Origin: an uncultured Oscillospiraceae bacterium
Lineage (GTDB): Bacteria > Bacillota > Clostridia > Oscillospirales > Oscillospiraceae
Direction of reading: 5' to 3'
Assembly (NCBI GenBank): GCA_949916125.1
Contig: CATLEJ010000005.1
Span: 1 to 42,251 of the forward strand
Length of the DNA: 42,251 nucleotides
The notes beneath the pieces were generated by a model, which saw nothing but the letters and a program-made list of their open reading frames with translations, had not been told where the DNA came from and did not search any database. Position 1 is the first letter of the stretch. Every line of letters begins with the position of its first letter. Positions 17,979 through 26,484 of the stretch are shown here, piece after piece. Position numbers and translations under genes: made by a program.

Positions 17979-19950
17979 GAAGAAGAACTACTATATCACC
18001 ACGCCCATCTACTACCCCTCGGGCAAGCTGCACATCGGCCACGCCTACTGCACCGTGGCCACCGACGCCATGGCCCGGTACAAGCGGCTGTGCGGGTACG
18101 ACGTGATGTTCCTCACCGGCACCGACGAGCACGGCCAGAAGATCGAGGACAAGGCCCGGGAGGCCGGCGTCACCCCCCAGCAGTTCGTGGACAACATCGT
18201 GGCCGCCCCCGGCGGCGTGCTGGACCTGTGGAAGCTGATGAACATCAGCTACGACCGGTTTATCCGCACCACCGATGATTACCACGTGGAATCCATCCAG
18301 AAAATATTCCGGAAGATGTACGACAACGGGGACATCTACAAGGGCTCCTACAAGGGCAAATACTGCAAGCCCTGCGAGTCCTTCTGGACGGAGAGCCAGC
18401 TGGTGGACGGCAAGTGCCCCGACTGCGGCCGGGAGGTGATGGACGCGGAGGAGGAGGCCTATTTCTTCCGGGCGTCCAAGTACGCCGACCGGGTGCGGGA
18501 TCTGCTGCTGAACACCGACTTCCTGGAGCCCAAAAGCCGGGTGCACGAGATGGTGAACAACTTCATCGACTGCGAGGGGGGCTTGCAGGACCTGTGCGTG
18601 TCCCGCACCTCCTTCACCTGGGGGGTGCCGGTGGACTTCGACCCGGGCCATGTGGTCTATGTGTGGCTGGACGCGCTGTTCAACTATATGACCGCCCTGG
18701 GTTATCAAAACGGGAAATACAACGATTTGGACAAGTTCTGGCCCGCCGACGCCCACTTTGTGGGCAAGGAGATCGTCCGCTTCCACGCCATCTACTGGCC
18801 CGCCTTCCTGATGAGCATGGGGCTGCCCCTGCCCAAGAAGGTGTACGGCCACGGCTGGCTCAATTTCAACGGGGACAAGATGTCCAAGTCCAAGGGTAAC
18901 GTGGTGGATCCCCACCTGCTGTCCGAGCGGTACGGGGTGGACGCCCTGCGGTTCTTCCTGCTGCGCTCCTTCCCCTTCGGCTCCGACGGCAACTTCACCA
19001 ACGAGCTGCTGATCCAGACCATCAACAACGACCTGGCCAACGACCTGGGCAACCTGGTGAGCCGCACCGTGTCCATGGTGGAGAAGTACTTCGGCGGTAC
19101 GCTGCCGGAGGGTCAGGACAGGGACATGGGCAAGGACGGGGAGCTGATCTCCGCCATCTCCAACCTCCGGGACAAGTATGAGGAACAGATGGAGAAGTTT
19201 CAGTTCCAGAACGCCCTGGAGGAGATCTTCAAGGTGATCCAGCGGGCCAACAAGTATATTGACGAGAACGCCCCCTGGGTGCTGGCCCGGGATATGGAGG
19301 CCAACGGCCCCCGGCTGGCCTTCGTGATGTACCACCTGCTGGAGGCCCTGCGGGTGTGCGCCATCCTGCTCACCCCCTTTATGCCCCAGTCCGCCGGGGA
19401 GGTGCTGCGGCAGATCGGCGCGGACGAGGGCTGCTCCACCTGGGACAGCGCCGCCGGCTGGGGCGCCCTGCCCAAGACGGTTACGGTGCGCCGGGGGGAC
19501 AACCTGTTCCCGCGGATCGACATGGACAAGGAGCTGAAGGAATTGGACGCCATCATGGAGGAGGCCAAAAAGGCCGCTTTGCCCGCCATCGAGATCGAGC
19601 CCCAGCTGGAGGAGCAGGTGGATTTCGACACCTTCTGCAAGTCCGACTTCCGGGCGGTGAAGGTGAAGGCCTGCGAGAATGTGCGCAAATCCGACAAGCT
19701 GCTGAAGTTTATCCTGGACGACGGGACGGGGACGGACCGCCAGATCCTGTCCGGCATCGCCAAGTGGTATAAGCCGGAGGAGCTGGTGGGCAAGACGCTG
19801 GTAGCCATTGTCAACCTGCCCCCCCGGAAGATGATGGGCCGGGAGAGCCAGGGGATGCTCATCTCCGCCGTCCACACTGAGAAGGGCGAGGAATGCCTGC
19901 ACCTGCTGATGGTGGACGACGCCATCCCCGCCGGGGCCAAACTTTGCTGA
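17971..19950 (+). CDS. metG: Methionyl-tRNA synthetase with C-terminal tRNA-binding domain
   Basis: YYITTPIYYPSGKLHIGHAYC (HIGH); KMSKSKGN; C-terminal FDTFCKSDFRAVKVKACENVRKSDKLLKF. Confidence 0.98.
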   Translation: MNEKKNYYITTPIYYPSGKLHIGHAYCTVATDAMARYKRLCGYDVMFLTGTDEHGQKIEDKAREAGVTPQQFVDNIVAAPGGVLDLWKLMNISYDRFIRTTDDYHVESIQKIFRKMYDNGDIYKGSYKGKYCKPCESFWTESQLVDGKCPDCGREVMDAEEEAYFFRASKYADRVRDLLLNTDFLEPKSRVHEMVNNFIDCEGGLQDLCVSRTSFTWGVPVDFDPGHVVYVWLDALFNYMTALGYQNGKYNDLDKFWPADAHFVGKEIVRFHAIYWPAFLMSMGLPLPKKVYGHGWLNFNGDKMSKSKGNVVDPHLLSERYGVDALRFFLLRSFPFGSDGNFTNELLIQTINNDLANDLGNLVSRTVSMVEKYFGGTLPEGQDRDMGKDGELISAISNLRDKYEEQMEKFQFQNALEEIFKVIQRANKYIDENAPWVLARDMEANGPRLAFVMYHLLEALRVCAILLTPFMPQSAGEVLRQIGADEGCSTWDSAAGWGALPKTVTVRRGDNLFPRIDMDKELKELDAIMEEAKKAALPAIEIEPQLEEQVDFDTFCKSDFRAVKVKACENVRKSDKLLKFILDDGTGTDRQILSGIAKWYKPEELVGKTLVAIVNLPPRKMMGRESQGMLISAVHTEKGEECLHLLMVDDAIPAGAKLC

Positions 19951-19976
19951 GCCCCGCGCCGGGATGCCGGAAAGAG

Positions 19977-20005
19977 TGGACAATCCCGACAAAATGTGGT
20001 ACAAT
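19977..20005 (+). promoter_or_regulatory. Sigma-A-type promoter upstream of the double-cloverleaf region
   Basis: TGGACA-N17-TACAAT. Confidence 0.6.
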
Positions 20006-20009
20006 ATCC

Positions 20010-20165
20010 GCAACCGCCGTGCGTGGCACGGCGAGCCCGCAAAGCGGGCGGCATTTTGCCCGCAAAATGCCGTTGTGAATGTTGCACCATAAACAGAAAC
20101 CGGCAAAGCCGGTTTCGCGCCGTAAATACGGCGCACAAGCCGCGAAAACGGCTTGTATTTATGGT
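20010..20165 (+). repeat. Tandem double-cloverleaf palindrome array; possible structured leader RNA or MITE-like element
   Basis: Module A: GCAAC/GTTGC enclosing three perfect hairpins of 8, 6 and 9 bp. Module B: ACCATAAA/TTTATGGT enclosing three perfect hairpins of 9, 7 and 7 bp. Confidence 0.75.
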
Positions 20166-20234
20166 ATACTGGTCTACGCCGTCCCCGCAGGGGACCGGCA
20201 CAATGAATGTTTTGAAAAAAGAGGTGCGGTTTTG

Positions 20235-20792
20235 ATGAAACGATGGCTTTCTGCGTTCCTGGCCGTGATGCTGCTGGGCGCCCTCACCGCCTGCGGCGAG
20301 GGCGGGTTGAACCTCAACCCGAACGGCAATCAAAACGACGACGATGACGCCGACACCAAATACGGGTACATCGGCGACACCATGTCCACAGAGTGGTTTG
20401 ACTTTGTGGTGGGCGAGGCCTACAGCTGCGCCAAGTATGGGGACTACACCGCCGGCGCGGGCAACAAGCTGGTGGTGGCCACCATTACGCTGAAAAACGA
20501 CTGCGGCCAGTCGGTGGATATGTGGGGGGACGACTTTGTGATCCTCTGGGACGACCCGGATGAGGACAGCGGCTTGGACATCCCCCTGCCCGCCGGGATC
20601 AGCGCCGACCAGTTCCCTGACGAGTACTCCCTGGGCATCAACGCCTCCAGGACGGGCAAGGCCGTGTTTGAGGTGCCCGAGGAATTCCGGGACTTTGCCA
20701 TCGCCTTCCAGGAGGTCTATGAGGTGGAGGACAACCCGGACGGCGAGGTGGGGAAGACCTTCTTCGTGTCTTTTACCGCCGAAGAACAATAA
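20235..20792 (+). CDS. Putative lipoprotein, DUF4352/DUF5067-like
   Basis: MKRWLSAFLAVMLLGALTACGEGG lipobox, acidic linker, GDTMSTEWFDFVVGEAYSC. Confidence 0.8.
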   Translation: MKRWLSAFLAVMLLGALTACGEGGLNLNPNGNQNDDDDADTKYGYIGDTMSTEWFDFVVGEAYSCAKYGDYTAGAGNKLVVATITLKNDCGQSVDMWGDDFVILWDDPDEDSGLDIPLPAGISADQFPDEYSLGINASRTGKAVFEVPEEFRDFAIAFQEVYEVEDNPDGEVGKTFFVSFTAEEQ

Positions 20793-20800
20793 CAATCCGC

Positions 20801-20827
20801 AAAAAAGGGCCGGACGGGCCCTTTTTT
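20801..20827 (+). terminator. Rho-independent terminator
   Basis: AAAAAAGGGCC-GGAC-GGGCCCTTTTTT. Confidence 0.9.
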
Positions 20828-20854
20828 GTGTGTACGCAAAGGGAGGAACGCACA

Positions 20855-21631
20855 ATGCTGTTTGATACCCACGCCCATTACGATTCCCGGAAATTTGACG
20901 CGGACCGGGACGCGGTGCTCTCCGCCCTCCCCGGCCTGGGGGTTGGGCTGGTGGTGAACCCCGGCTGCGACCTGGACAGCTCCGCCCGGGCCGTGGCCCT
21001 GGCGGAGCAATACCCCTTCCTCTATGCCGCCGTGGGCGTCCACCCGGAGGACTGCGCCGGCTGGGAGGACGGGCAGACCGACAGGCTGCGGGAACTGGCG
21101 GCCCACCCCAAGGTGGTGGCCATCGGCGAGATCGGCCTGGATTACTACTGGAAGGAGAACCCGCCCCGGGAACTCCAGCAGCGCGTATTCCGCGCCCAGC
21201 TGGCCCTGGCGGGGGAGCTGGCCCTGCCGGTGATCGTCCATGACCGGGAGGCCCACGGGGACAGCCTGGCCATTGTGCGGGAGTTCCCCCAGGTGCGGGG
21301 GGTGTTCCACTGCTTTTCCGGCAGCGCCGAGCTGGCAAAGGAGCTGGTGGGGCTGGGGTGGATGATCTCCTTCACCGGGGTGCTCACCTACCAAAACGCC
21401 CGGAAGGCGGTGGAGGCCGCCCAGGCCGTCCCCCTGGACCGGCTGATGATCGAGACGGACAGCCCCTATATGGCCCCCGTCCCCCACAGGGGGGAGCGGT
21501 GCCATTCGGGGCTGGTGGCCCACACCTGTGCCCGGCTGGCGGAAATCAAGGGGATTACACCGGAGGAATGCGCCCGGATCACCATGGAGAACGGAAAACG
21601 GTTTTACCAAATATCGGATGGAAATAACTGA
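20855..21631 (+). CDS. TatD family hydrolase
   Basis: MLFDTHAHYDSRKFDADRD; VGVHPEDC; IGEIGLDYYW; IETDSPYMAPVPHRG. Confidence 0.96.
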   Translation: MLFDTHAHYDSRKFDADRDAVLSALPGLGVGLVVNPGCDLDSSARAVALAEQYPFLYAAVGVHPEDCAGWEDGQTDRLRELAAHPKVVAIGEIGLDYYWKENPPRELQQRVFRAQLALAGELALPVIVHDREAHGDSLAIVREFPQVRGVFHCFSGSAELAKELVGLGWMISFTGVLTYQNARKAVEAAQAVPLDRLMIETDSPYMAPVPHRGERCHSGLVAHTCARLAEIKGITPEECARITMENGKRFYQISDGNN

Positions 21632-21739
21632 AATTGGAAGTATCTTCCGATTTCACCCCGATTTATGTCGAAAGAAGTCAGAAAATGCTGAAAATTTGTT
21701 CCATGATTTTTATTTTTTCATAATTTGATGAAAATTCCC

Positions 21740-21768
21740 TTGACAATGATTTGACACAGTGTTATACT
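21740..21768 (+). promoter_or_regulatory. Sigma-A-type promoter of the cold-shock gene
   Basis: TTGACA-N17-TATACT. Confidence 0.8.
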
Positions 21769-21883
21769 CAGAGTAGTTTTGATGTATGAACTGACTTGTG
21801 TCCGCCCTTTCGTACATACGAAAGGGCGGACTTTCTTCATCCATCTTCAAAGCGATTTTTTACAAATAAGGAGGAAACAGGAA

Positions 21884-22102
21884 ATGAGCGGTACTGTCAA
21901 ATGGTTCAACGCAGAGAAGGGCTATGGCTTCATCACCCCTGACGACGGCAGCGAGGACGTGTTTGTCCACTTCTCCGCCATCGTGGCCGAGGGCTACAAG
22001 AAGCTGCTGGAGGGCCAGAAGGTCACCTTCGAGACCGAGCCCGATCCCCGGGGCGCCAAGGGCGTGCGCGCCACCAACGTGGTGGCCGTTGTCGAGGACT
22101 GA
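21884..22102 (+). CDS. Cold-shock domain protein (CspA/CspB family)
   Basis: [33 protein letters not shown]. Confidence 0.98.
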   Translation: MSGTVKWFNAEKGYGFITPDDGSEDVFVHFSAIVAEGYKKLLEGQKVTFETEPDPRGAKGVRATNVVAVVED

Positions 22103-22108
22103 TCCCAC

Positions 22109-22143
22109 AAAAAATGCCTGCCGCAATGCGGCAGGCATTTTTT
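22109..22143. terminator. Terminator after csp (bidirectional appearance)
   Basis: AAAAAATGCCTGCCGC-AAT-GCGGCAGGCATTTTTT. Confidence 0.92.
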
Positions 22144-22171
22144 ATCCCCGCCCTTCTGCGGAGGGGCGGCC

Positions 22172-22378
22172 TCATTCCCGTTTGGGCAGCCGGTGCTTCG
22201 TGCCGTCCGGCTCCACGATATAGGTGTTCTCCAGCTGGCCCACCAGGCTGGCCTTCACGCTGTCGATATACTCCCGGCGCAGGGCGTCCCGCTCCTGAAG
22301 CTCCGCCGGGGTCAGGGTTTCCCCCGCCTTCACCCGGCGGGCGAACTCGTTGATGCGGTCGATTTTCTTCTGGTCCAT
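22172..22378 (-). CDS. DUF896 family protein (YnzC-like)
   Basis: MDQKKIDRINEFARRVKAGETLTPAELQERDALRREYIDSVKASL. Confidence 0.93.
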   Translation of the reverse strand: MDQKKIDRINEFARRVKAGETLTPAELQERDALRREYIDSVKASLVGQLENTYIVEPDGTKHRLPKRE

Positions 22379-23260
22379 TTACAGATACCTCTCGATCTCA
22401 ATGATAATCCGGCCCTTCCGGGACTGCCCCCCTACGGTTTTCAGCACGCACTTGCCCAGCCCCCGGCAGGTGAGCACGTCCCCCTGCTCCACCGCCTTGT
22501 CCGGCTTGAGGCACTCCCGGTGGTTCAGCGACACCCGGCCGCCGGTGACGGCGTCCGCCGCCTTGGCCCTTGCCAGCGAGAAGCCGGAGGCCAGCACCGC
22601 GTCCAGCCGCAGGGTGGACACCGTGTCGTGGATGACCTTCACCTCCAACCGGGCGGGGGCCAGCTCGGACAGGGGGATCTCCCGCAGCTTCAATCTATAC
22701 CGCCCCGCCTGGTCAAACTGGGAGAGGATGATGGGGGCCGCGTCCCTCAGGCAGACGAGCTGGGCAGCCTTCTCCCCCACCAGAATGTCCCCCACCCTCT
22801 CCCGGGTGAGGCCGATGCCCATCAGCCCGCCCAGCAGATCCCGGTGGGTGAGCTCTGCTCCCGTGGGCGGGTAGGCGCACTGGATGGCGGCCAACTCCTC
22901 CGACGGTTCCCAGTCCCCGGGCTCCTGCCAGTCGGGGAGGAACACGCAGACGGTGCGCTCCGCATTTTCGTATCCGCCGCAAAAGAGATAACTGGGGCCC
23001 CCACGCGAGCCCAGCGAAGCGGGTCGCGTGGGGAGAGGACGAGCAGCGGAACGAGCGAGCCCATGTGCTTGCACATGGGTGAGGGATGTGAAGCTTGCGA
23101 GGACGAGCTCCAAGGCCGCCCGCTGGGCCGGGGACAAAAACTGGGTGGCGCAGGGGATGGAGCGCCTTCCCGCCCGGTCCATCTGATCCAGGGCCCGGGC
23201 CAGCACCACGCGCTCCTCCGGGTCTTTAGAGAATTTGTTGAGAAGTTCGGTTTTATTCAT
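22379..23260 (-). CDS. ylmH: YlmH-like S4-domain RNA-binding protein carrying an apparent internal in-frame insertion
   Basis: S4 domain STLRLDAVLASGFSLARAKAADAVTGGRVSLNHREC plus YlmH core FLSPAQRAALE...CGGYENAERTVCVFLPDW...GLMGIGLTRERVGDI. Confidence 0.9.
   Translation of the reverse strand: MNKTELLNKFSKDPEERVVLARALDQMDRAGRRSIPCATQFLSPAQRAALELVLASFTSLTHVQAHGLARSAARPLPTRPASLGSRGGPSYLFCGGYENAERTVCVFLPDWQEPGDWEPSEELAAIQCAYPPTGAELTHRDLLGGLMGIGLTRERVGDILVGEKAAQLVCLRDAAPIILSQFDQAGRYRLKLREIPLSELAPARLEVKVIHDTVSTLRLDAVLASGFSLARAKAADAVTGGRVSLNHRECLKPDKAVEQGDVLTCRGLGKCVLKTVGGQSRKGRIIIEIERYL
22993..23100 (-). repeat. Hairpin-bearing insertion-like element inside ylmH
   Basis: CCCCACGCGA...TCGCGTGGGG (10-bp stem) and CCCATGTGC-TT-GCACATGGG (9-bp stem); encodes ~30 residues that break the YlmH core; boundaries estimated. 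Confidence 0.65.
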
Positions 23261-23265
23261 GGCGG

Positions 23266-23625
23266 TCAGTCCCACTCAATTTCATCGCCGTGTTCCCGCA
23301 CCAGGCGGCACGCCTCCTCCTCGTTCTCCACCAGGGCGCGGATGAGCTCCGCCACCCGCTCCGCCTTCGCCTCGTTTTCCGGCGAGAGGGGATAATAGCC
23401 GGAATAAGAGCCCGCCTCCGGGTCGTGCTCCAGCCCCTCCAGCAGGGCCGGGTCGGTCTGGGCCAGATGCCAGTCCAGCAGGGCCGCCCAGTTGTAGCCG
23501 TTCATGTAGGCCATCTCGTGGGCGGCATTCATCTGTTCCCCCACATGGAAGGGCTTTTCCGCCTCTACGTCGAAGGATATTCCCACATTGTCCTTGTACT
23601 GAAAGACCGACACGTAATCACTCAT
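23266..23625 (-). CDS. Imm51-like (immunity protein 51 family) protein
   Basis: MSDYVSVFQYKDNVGISFDVEAEKPFHVGEQMNAAHEMAYMNGYNWAALLDWHL...DPEAGSYSGYYPLS; family assigned from memory. Confidence 0.55.
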   Translation of the reverse strand: MSDYVSVFQYKDNVGISFDVEAEKPFHVGEQMNAAHEMAYMNGYNWAALLDWHLAQTDPALLEGLEHDPEAGSYSGYYPLSPENEAKAERVAELIRALVENEEEACRLVREHGDEIEWD

Positions 23626-23639
23626 TGCAAACACTCCTT

Positions 23640-25409
23640 TTATACCACCCGTTTCTGGGCGTTATATAACTGGGCGTACTCCCCGCCCTTGGCCAGAAGC
23701 TGGTCGTGGGTGCCCTCCTCCAGGATGTGGTTGTCGTCCACCACAATGATGCGGTTGGCGCTGCGAATGGTGGACAGCCGGTGGGCGATGATGAGGGTGG
23801 TGCGGCCCTTGGCCAGCTCGTCAAAGGCGGACTGGATCCGGGCCTCCGTCACCGAGTCCAGGGCGGAGGTGGCCTCGTCCAGAATTAAAATGGGCGGGTT
23901 TTTCAGGAAGATGCGGGCAATGGACACCCGCTGCTTCTGCCCGCCGGACAGCATCACCCCCCGCTCCCCCACGTAGGTGTGGAAGCCGTCGGGCATGGCC
24001 ATGATGTCGTCGTAGATCTCCGCCCGGCGGGCCGCGTCGATGACCTCCGCTTCGGTGGCGTCGGGCCTGCCGTAGCGGATGTTGTCCAGCACCGTCCCCG
24101 CGAACAGGAACACGTCCTGCTGGACGATGCCAATGTTCTGCCGCAGGGAGCGCTGGGTCACCGAGCGCACGTCCTGGCCGTCCACTAAAATCCGGCCCCC
24201 TGTTACGTCGTAGAACCGTGGGATCAGCTGACACAAGGTGGACTTGCCGCCGCCGGAAGGCCCCACCACCGCCACCGTCTCCCCCTGGGGGATGTGGATG
24301 GATACGTGGTCCAGCACCGCCGGGCCGTCCTCGTAGTGGAAGGACACGTCGTCGATGAGGATATCCCCCTTGGCCGCCCCCATCTCCCCGGCGTCCGGGG
24401 CGTCCTGGACGGCGGGCTCCACCCGCATCAGCTCCACAAACCGCTTGAAGCCCGCCATGCCGTTGAGGAACTGCTCCACAAAGGCGGCCAGCTTCCGCAC
24501 CGGGGTCAGGAAGGTGGAGATGTACAGGATGAAGGCGCTCAGGTCGACAAAGGTCATCTCCCCCCGCATGATGAAGAAGCCCCCCGCCGCCACCGTCAAC
24601 ACGTTCATGGCGGGCAGGGCGAACTCCAGCCCCGCGTGGTAGATGCCCATGGCCTTGTAGGAGTCCCGCTTGGCCTTTTTGAACAGCTCGTTGGACTGCT
24701 CAAACTTGGCGGTCTCCTGCTCCTCGCTGGCGAAGGCTTTCGCCGTGCGCATACCGGAGATGGCCGACTCCAGCTGGCCGTTGATGCCCGCCATGTTCTG
24801 CTTCACCCGCACCGAGGCGGCCACCATCCGGCGGCGCTGGATGACGGTGAAGATGACGAAGATGGGCACCACGGCGAACACGATGAGGGCCAGCTTCCAC
24901 TGGATGGTGAGCATCAGGCAGAAGGCCCCGATGAGGGTGACGGAGGAGATGAACAGGTCCTCCGGGCCGTGGTGGGCAAGCTCCGTGATCTCAAACAGGT
25001 CGTTGGTGGCCCGGCTCATGAGCTGGCCGGTGCGGTTCTTGTCGTAGAAGGAGAAGGACAGGTCCTGCATATGGCCGAACAGGTCCCGGCGGATATCCGC
25101 CTCGATGCGCACGCCCATCATGTGGCCCCAGTAGGTGACGATGAAGTACATCACCGAGCGCAGGGCGTAGGCCGCCAGCAGCAGGCCCATGACGGTGAAG
25201 AAGGCGGCGTACAGGCTCTGGGGCAGCAGGGTGTTCATGGCCTCCCGGGAGGCCCAAGGGAAGGCCAGATCCACCAGGGCGATGCCCAAGGCGCAGACCA
25301 TATCCAGCAAAAACAGCCGCAGGTGTGGTTTATAATAGGACAGGAAGATGGGGACATAGCCCCGATGGAACCGCTGGGAACGCATAGCCGTAATACTCCT
25401 TTTCATCAT
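23640..25409 (-). CDS. ABC transporter, fused permease and ATP-binding protein (exporter type)
   Basis: VGPSGGGKSTLCQLI Walker A; LSGGQKQRVSIARI signature; six-TM N-terminal domain. Confidence 0.96.
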   Translation of the reverse strand: MMKRSITAMRSQRFHRGYVPIFLSYYKPHLRLFLLDMVCALGIALVDLAFPWASREAMNTLLPQSLYAAFFTVMGLLLAAYALRSVMYFIVTYWGHMMGVRIEADIRRDLFGHMQDLSFSFYDKNRTGQLMSRATNDLFEITELAHHGPEDLFISSVTLIGAFCLMLTIQWKLALIVFAVVPIFVIFTVIQRRRMVAASVRVKQNMAGINGQLESAISGMRTAKAFASEEQETAKFEQSNELFKKAKRDSYKAMGIYHAGLEFALPAMNVLTVAAGGFFIMRGEMTFVDLSAFILYISTFLTPVRKLAAFVEQFLNGMAGFKRFVELMRVEPAVQDAPDAGEMGAAKGDILIDDVSFHYEDGPAVLDHVSIHIPQGETVAVVGPSGGGKSTLCQLIPRFYDVTGGRILVDGQDVRSVTQRSLRQNIGIVQQDVFLFAGTVLDNIRYGRPDATEAEVIDAARRAEIYDDIMAMPDGFHTYVGERGVMLSGGQKQRVSIARIFLKNPPILILDEATSALDSVTEARIQSAFDELAKGRTTLIIAHRLSTIRSANRIIVVDDNHILEEGTHDQLLAKGGEYAQLYNAQKRVV

Positions 25410-25520
25410 TCTTTACAGCTTCTTATCATAGTCGAAGGATTCGCACTTGTCAATGCGGTAAAACAGGCATATAATACGATATCGCGCGGAAAACTCAAAA
25501 AGAGAGAGAAGGGATCGCCG

Positions 25521-26450
25521 GTGCTTGACGCGTTTCTGGTGGTGGGCGGCAGCGTGCTCACGCTGTTCCTGCTGATGTCGGTGGGCTTCCTGTTCGGGCG
25601 GCTGGGCCTGCTGTCGGGGGAGGCCCTGTCCCAGATGTCCCGGCTTCTGCTGTATGTGGTCGCCCCCTGTATTATGCTCACCTCCTTCGAGGTGGAGCGG
25701 ACCCCCCGGACCCAGGGCCAGCTCCTCGCCGCCCTGGCGGCCATGGCGGGGGTGTATGTGCTGTATATGGCGCTGTCCCAGGTGCTGTTCCCCAGGGAGG
25801 GGGAGGCGCACCGGGGCATCCTGCGCTTTGCCGCAGTGTACGGCAACGCCGGGTTTATGGGCCTGCCGCTGATCCAGTCGGCCCTGGGGGACGAGGCTAT
25901 GATGATCGCGGTGGTGGGGCTGGCGGTGTTCAACATTGTCACCTGGACCCAGGGGAGGGCCCTCATCGGCGGCCGGTCGGAGCTGTCCCTGAAGAAGCTG
26001 GCCCTCAACCCGGGCATCCTGGGCTTTGTGGGCGGGCTGCTGCTGTTCTTCACGGGCTGGCGGCTGCCCGGGCCGGTGGACGCCGCGGTGGGCTACCTGG
26101 GAAGCATGAACACCCCCCTGGCCATGGTGGTCATCGGCGGGCAGATGGCCCAGGCCGACCTGCGCCAGGTGTTCTCCACCCGGAAGCTCTACCTGGTGTC
26201 CGCCGTGAAGCTGCTGGGGGTGCCGCTGCTGACGGCGGCGGCGCTGCTCCCCTTCCGGCCGGACCCCATGGTCTATGTGGCGGCGGTGATCCTGGCGGGC
26301 TGCCCCACCGCCGGGGCCACCAGCCTGTTTGCCCAGAGCATGGACAGGGACGCGGCCCTGGCCGCCCAGCAGGTCACCCTGTCCACCCTGCTGTGTATTG
26401 CCACCCTGCCGGTGACGGCGGTGGCGGCCCAGCTCCTGGCGGCGGCGTGA
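25521..26450 (+). CDS. AEC family transporter (auxin efflux carrier-like)
   Basis: VLDAFLVVGGSVLTLFLLMSVGFLFGRLGLLS; FAAVYGNAGFMGLPL; GTG start; promoter TTGTCA-N17-TATAAT upstream. Confidence 0.88.
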   Translation: MLDAFLVVGGSVLTLFLLMSVGFLFGRLGLLSGEALSQMSRLLLYVVAPCIMLTSFEVERTPRTQGQLLAALAAMAGVYVLYMALSQVLFPREGEAHRGILRFAAVYGNAGFMGLPLIQSALGDEAMMIAVVGLAVFNIVTWTQGRALIGGRSELSLKKLALNPGILGFVGGLLLFFTGWRLPGPVDAAVGYLGSMNTPLAMVVIGGQMAQADLRQVFSTRKLYLVSAVKLLGVPLLTAAALLPFRPDPMVYVAAVILAGCPTAGATSLFAQSMDRDAALAAQQVTLSTLLCIATLPVTAVAAQLLAAA

Positions 26451-26484
26451 GGCCGGGGGCGTCGACGATATAGGAGGCGGTTAC

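Noticed and set aside
17743-20136. 797-aa minus-strand ORF opposite metG
   Set aside because: Antisense of MetG; composition and lack of motifs indicate an artefact of GC3 bias.
24294-25520. N-terminal half of the 718-aa plus ORF ending at 26450
   Set aside because: This part is antisense to the ABC exporter; the real AEC transporter starts at GTG 25521 just after its own promoter.
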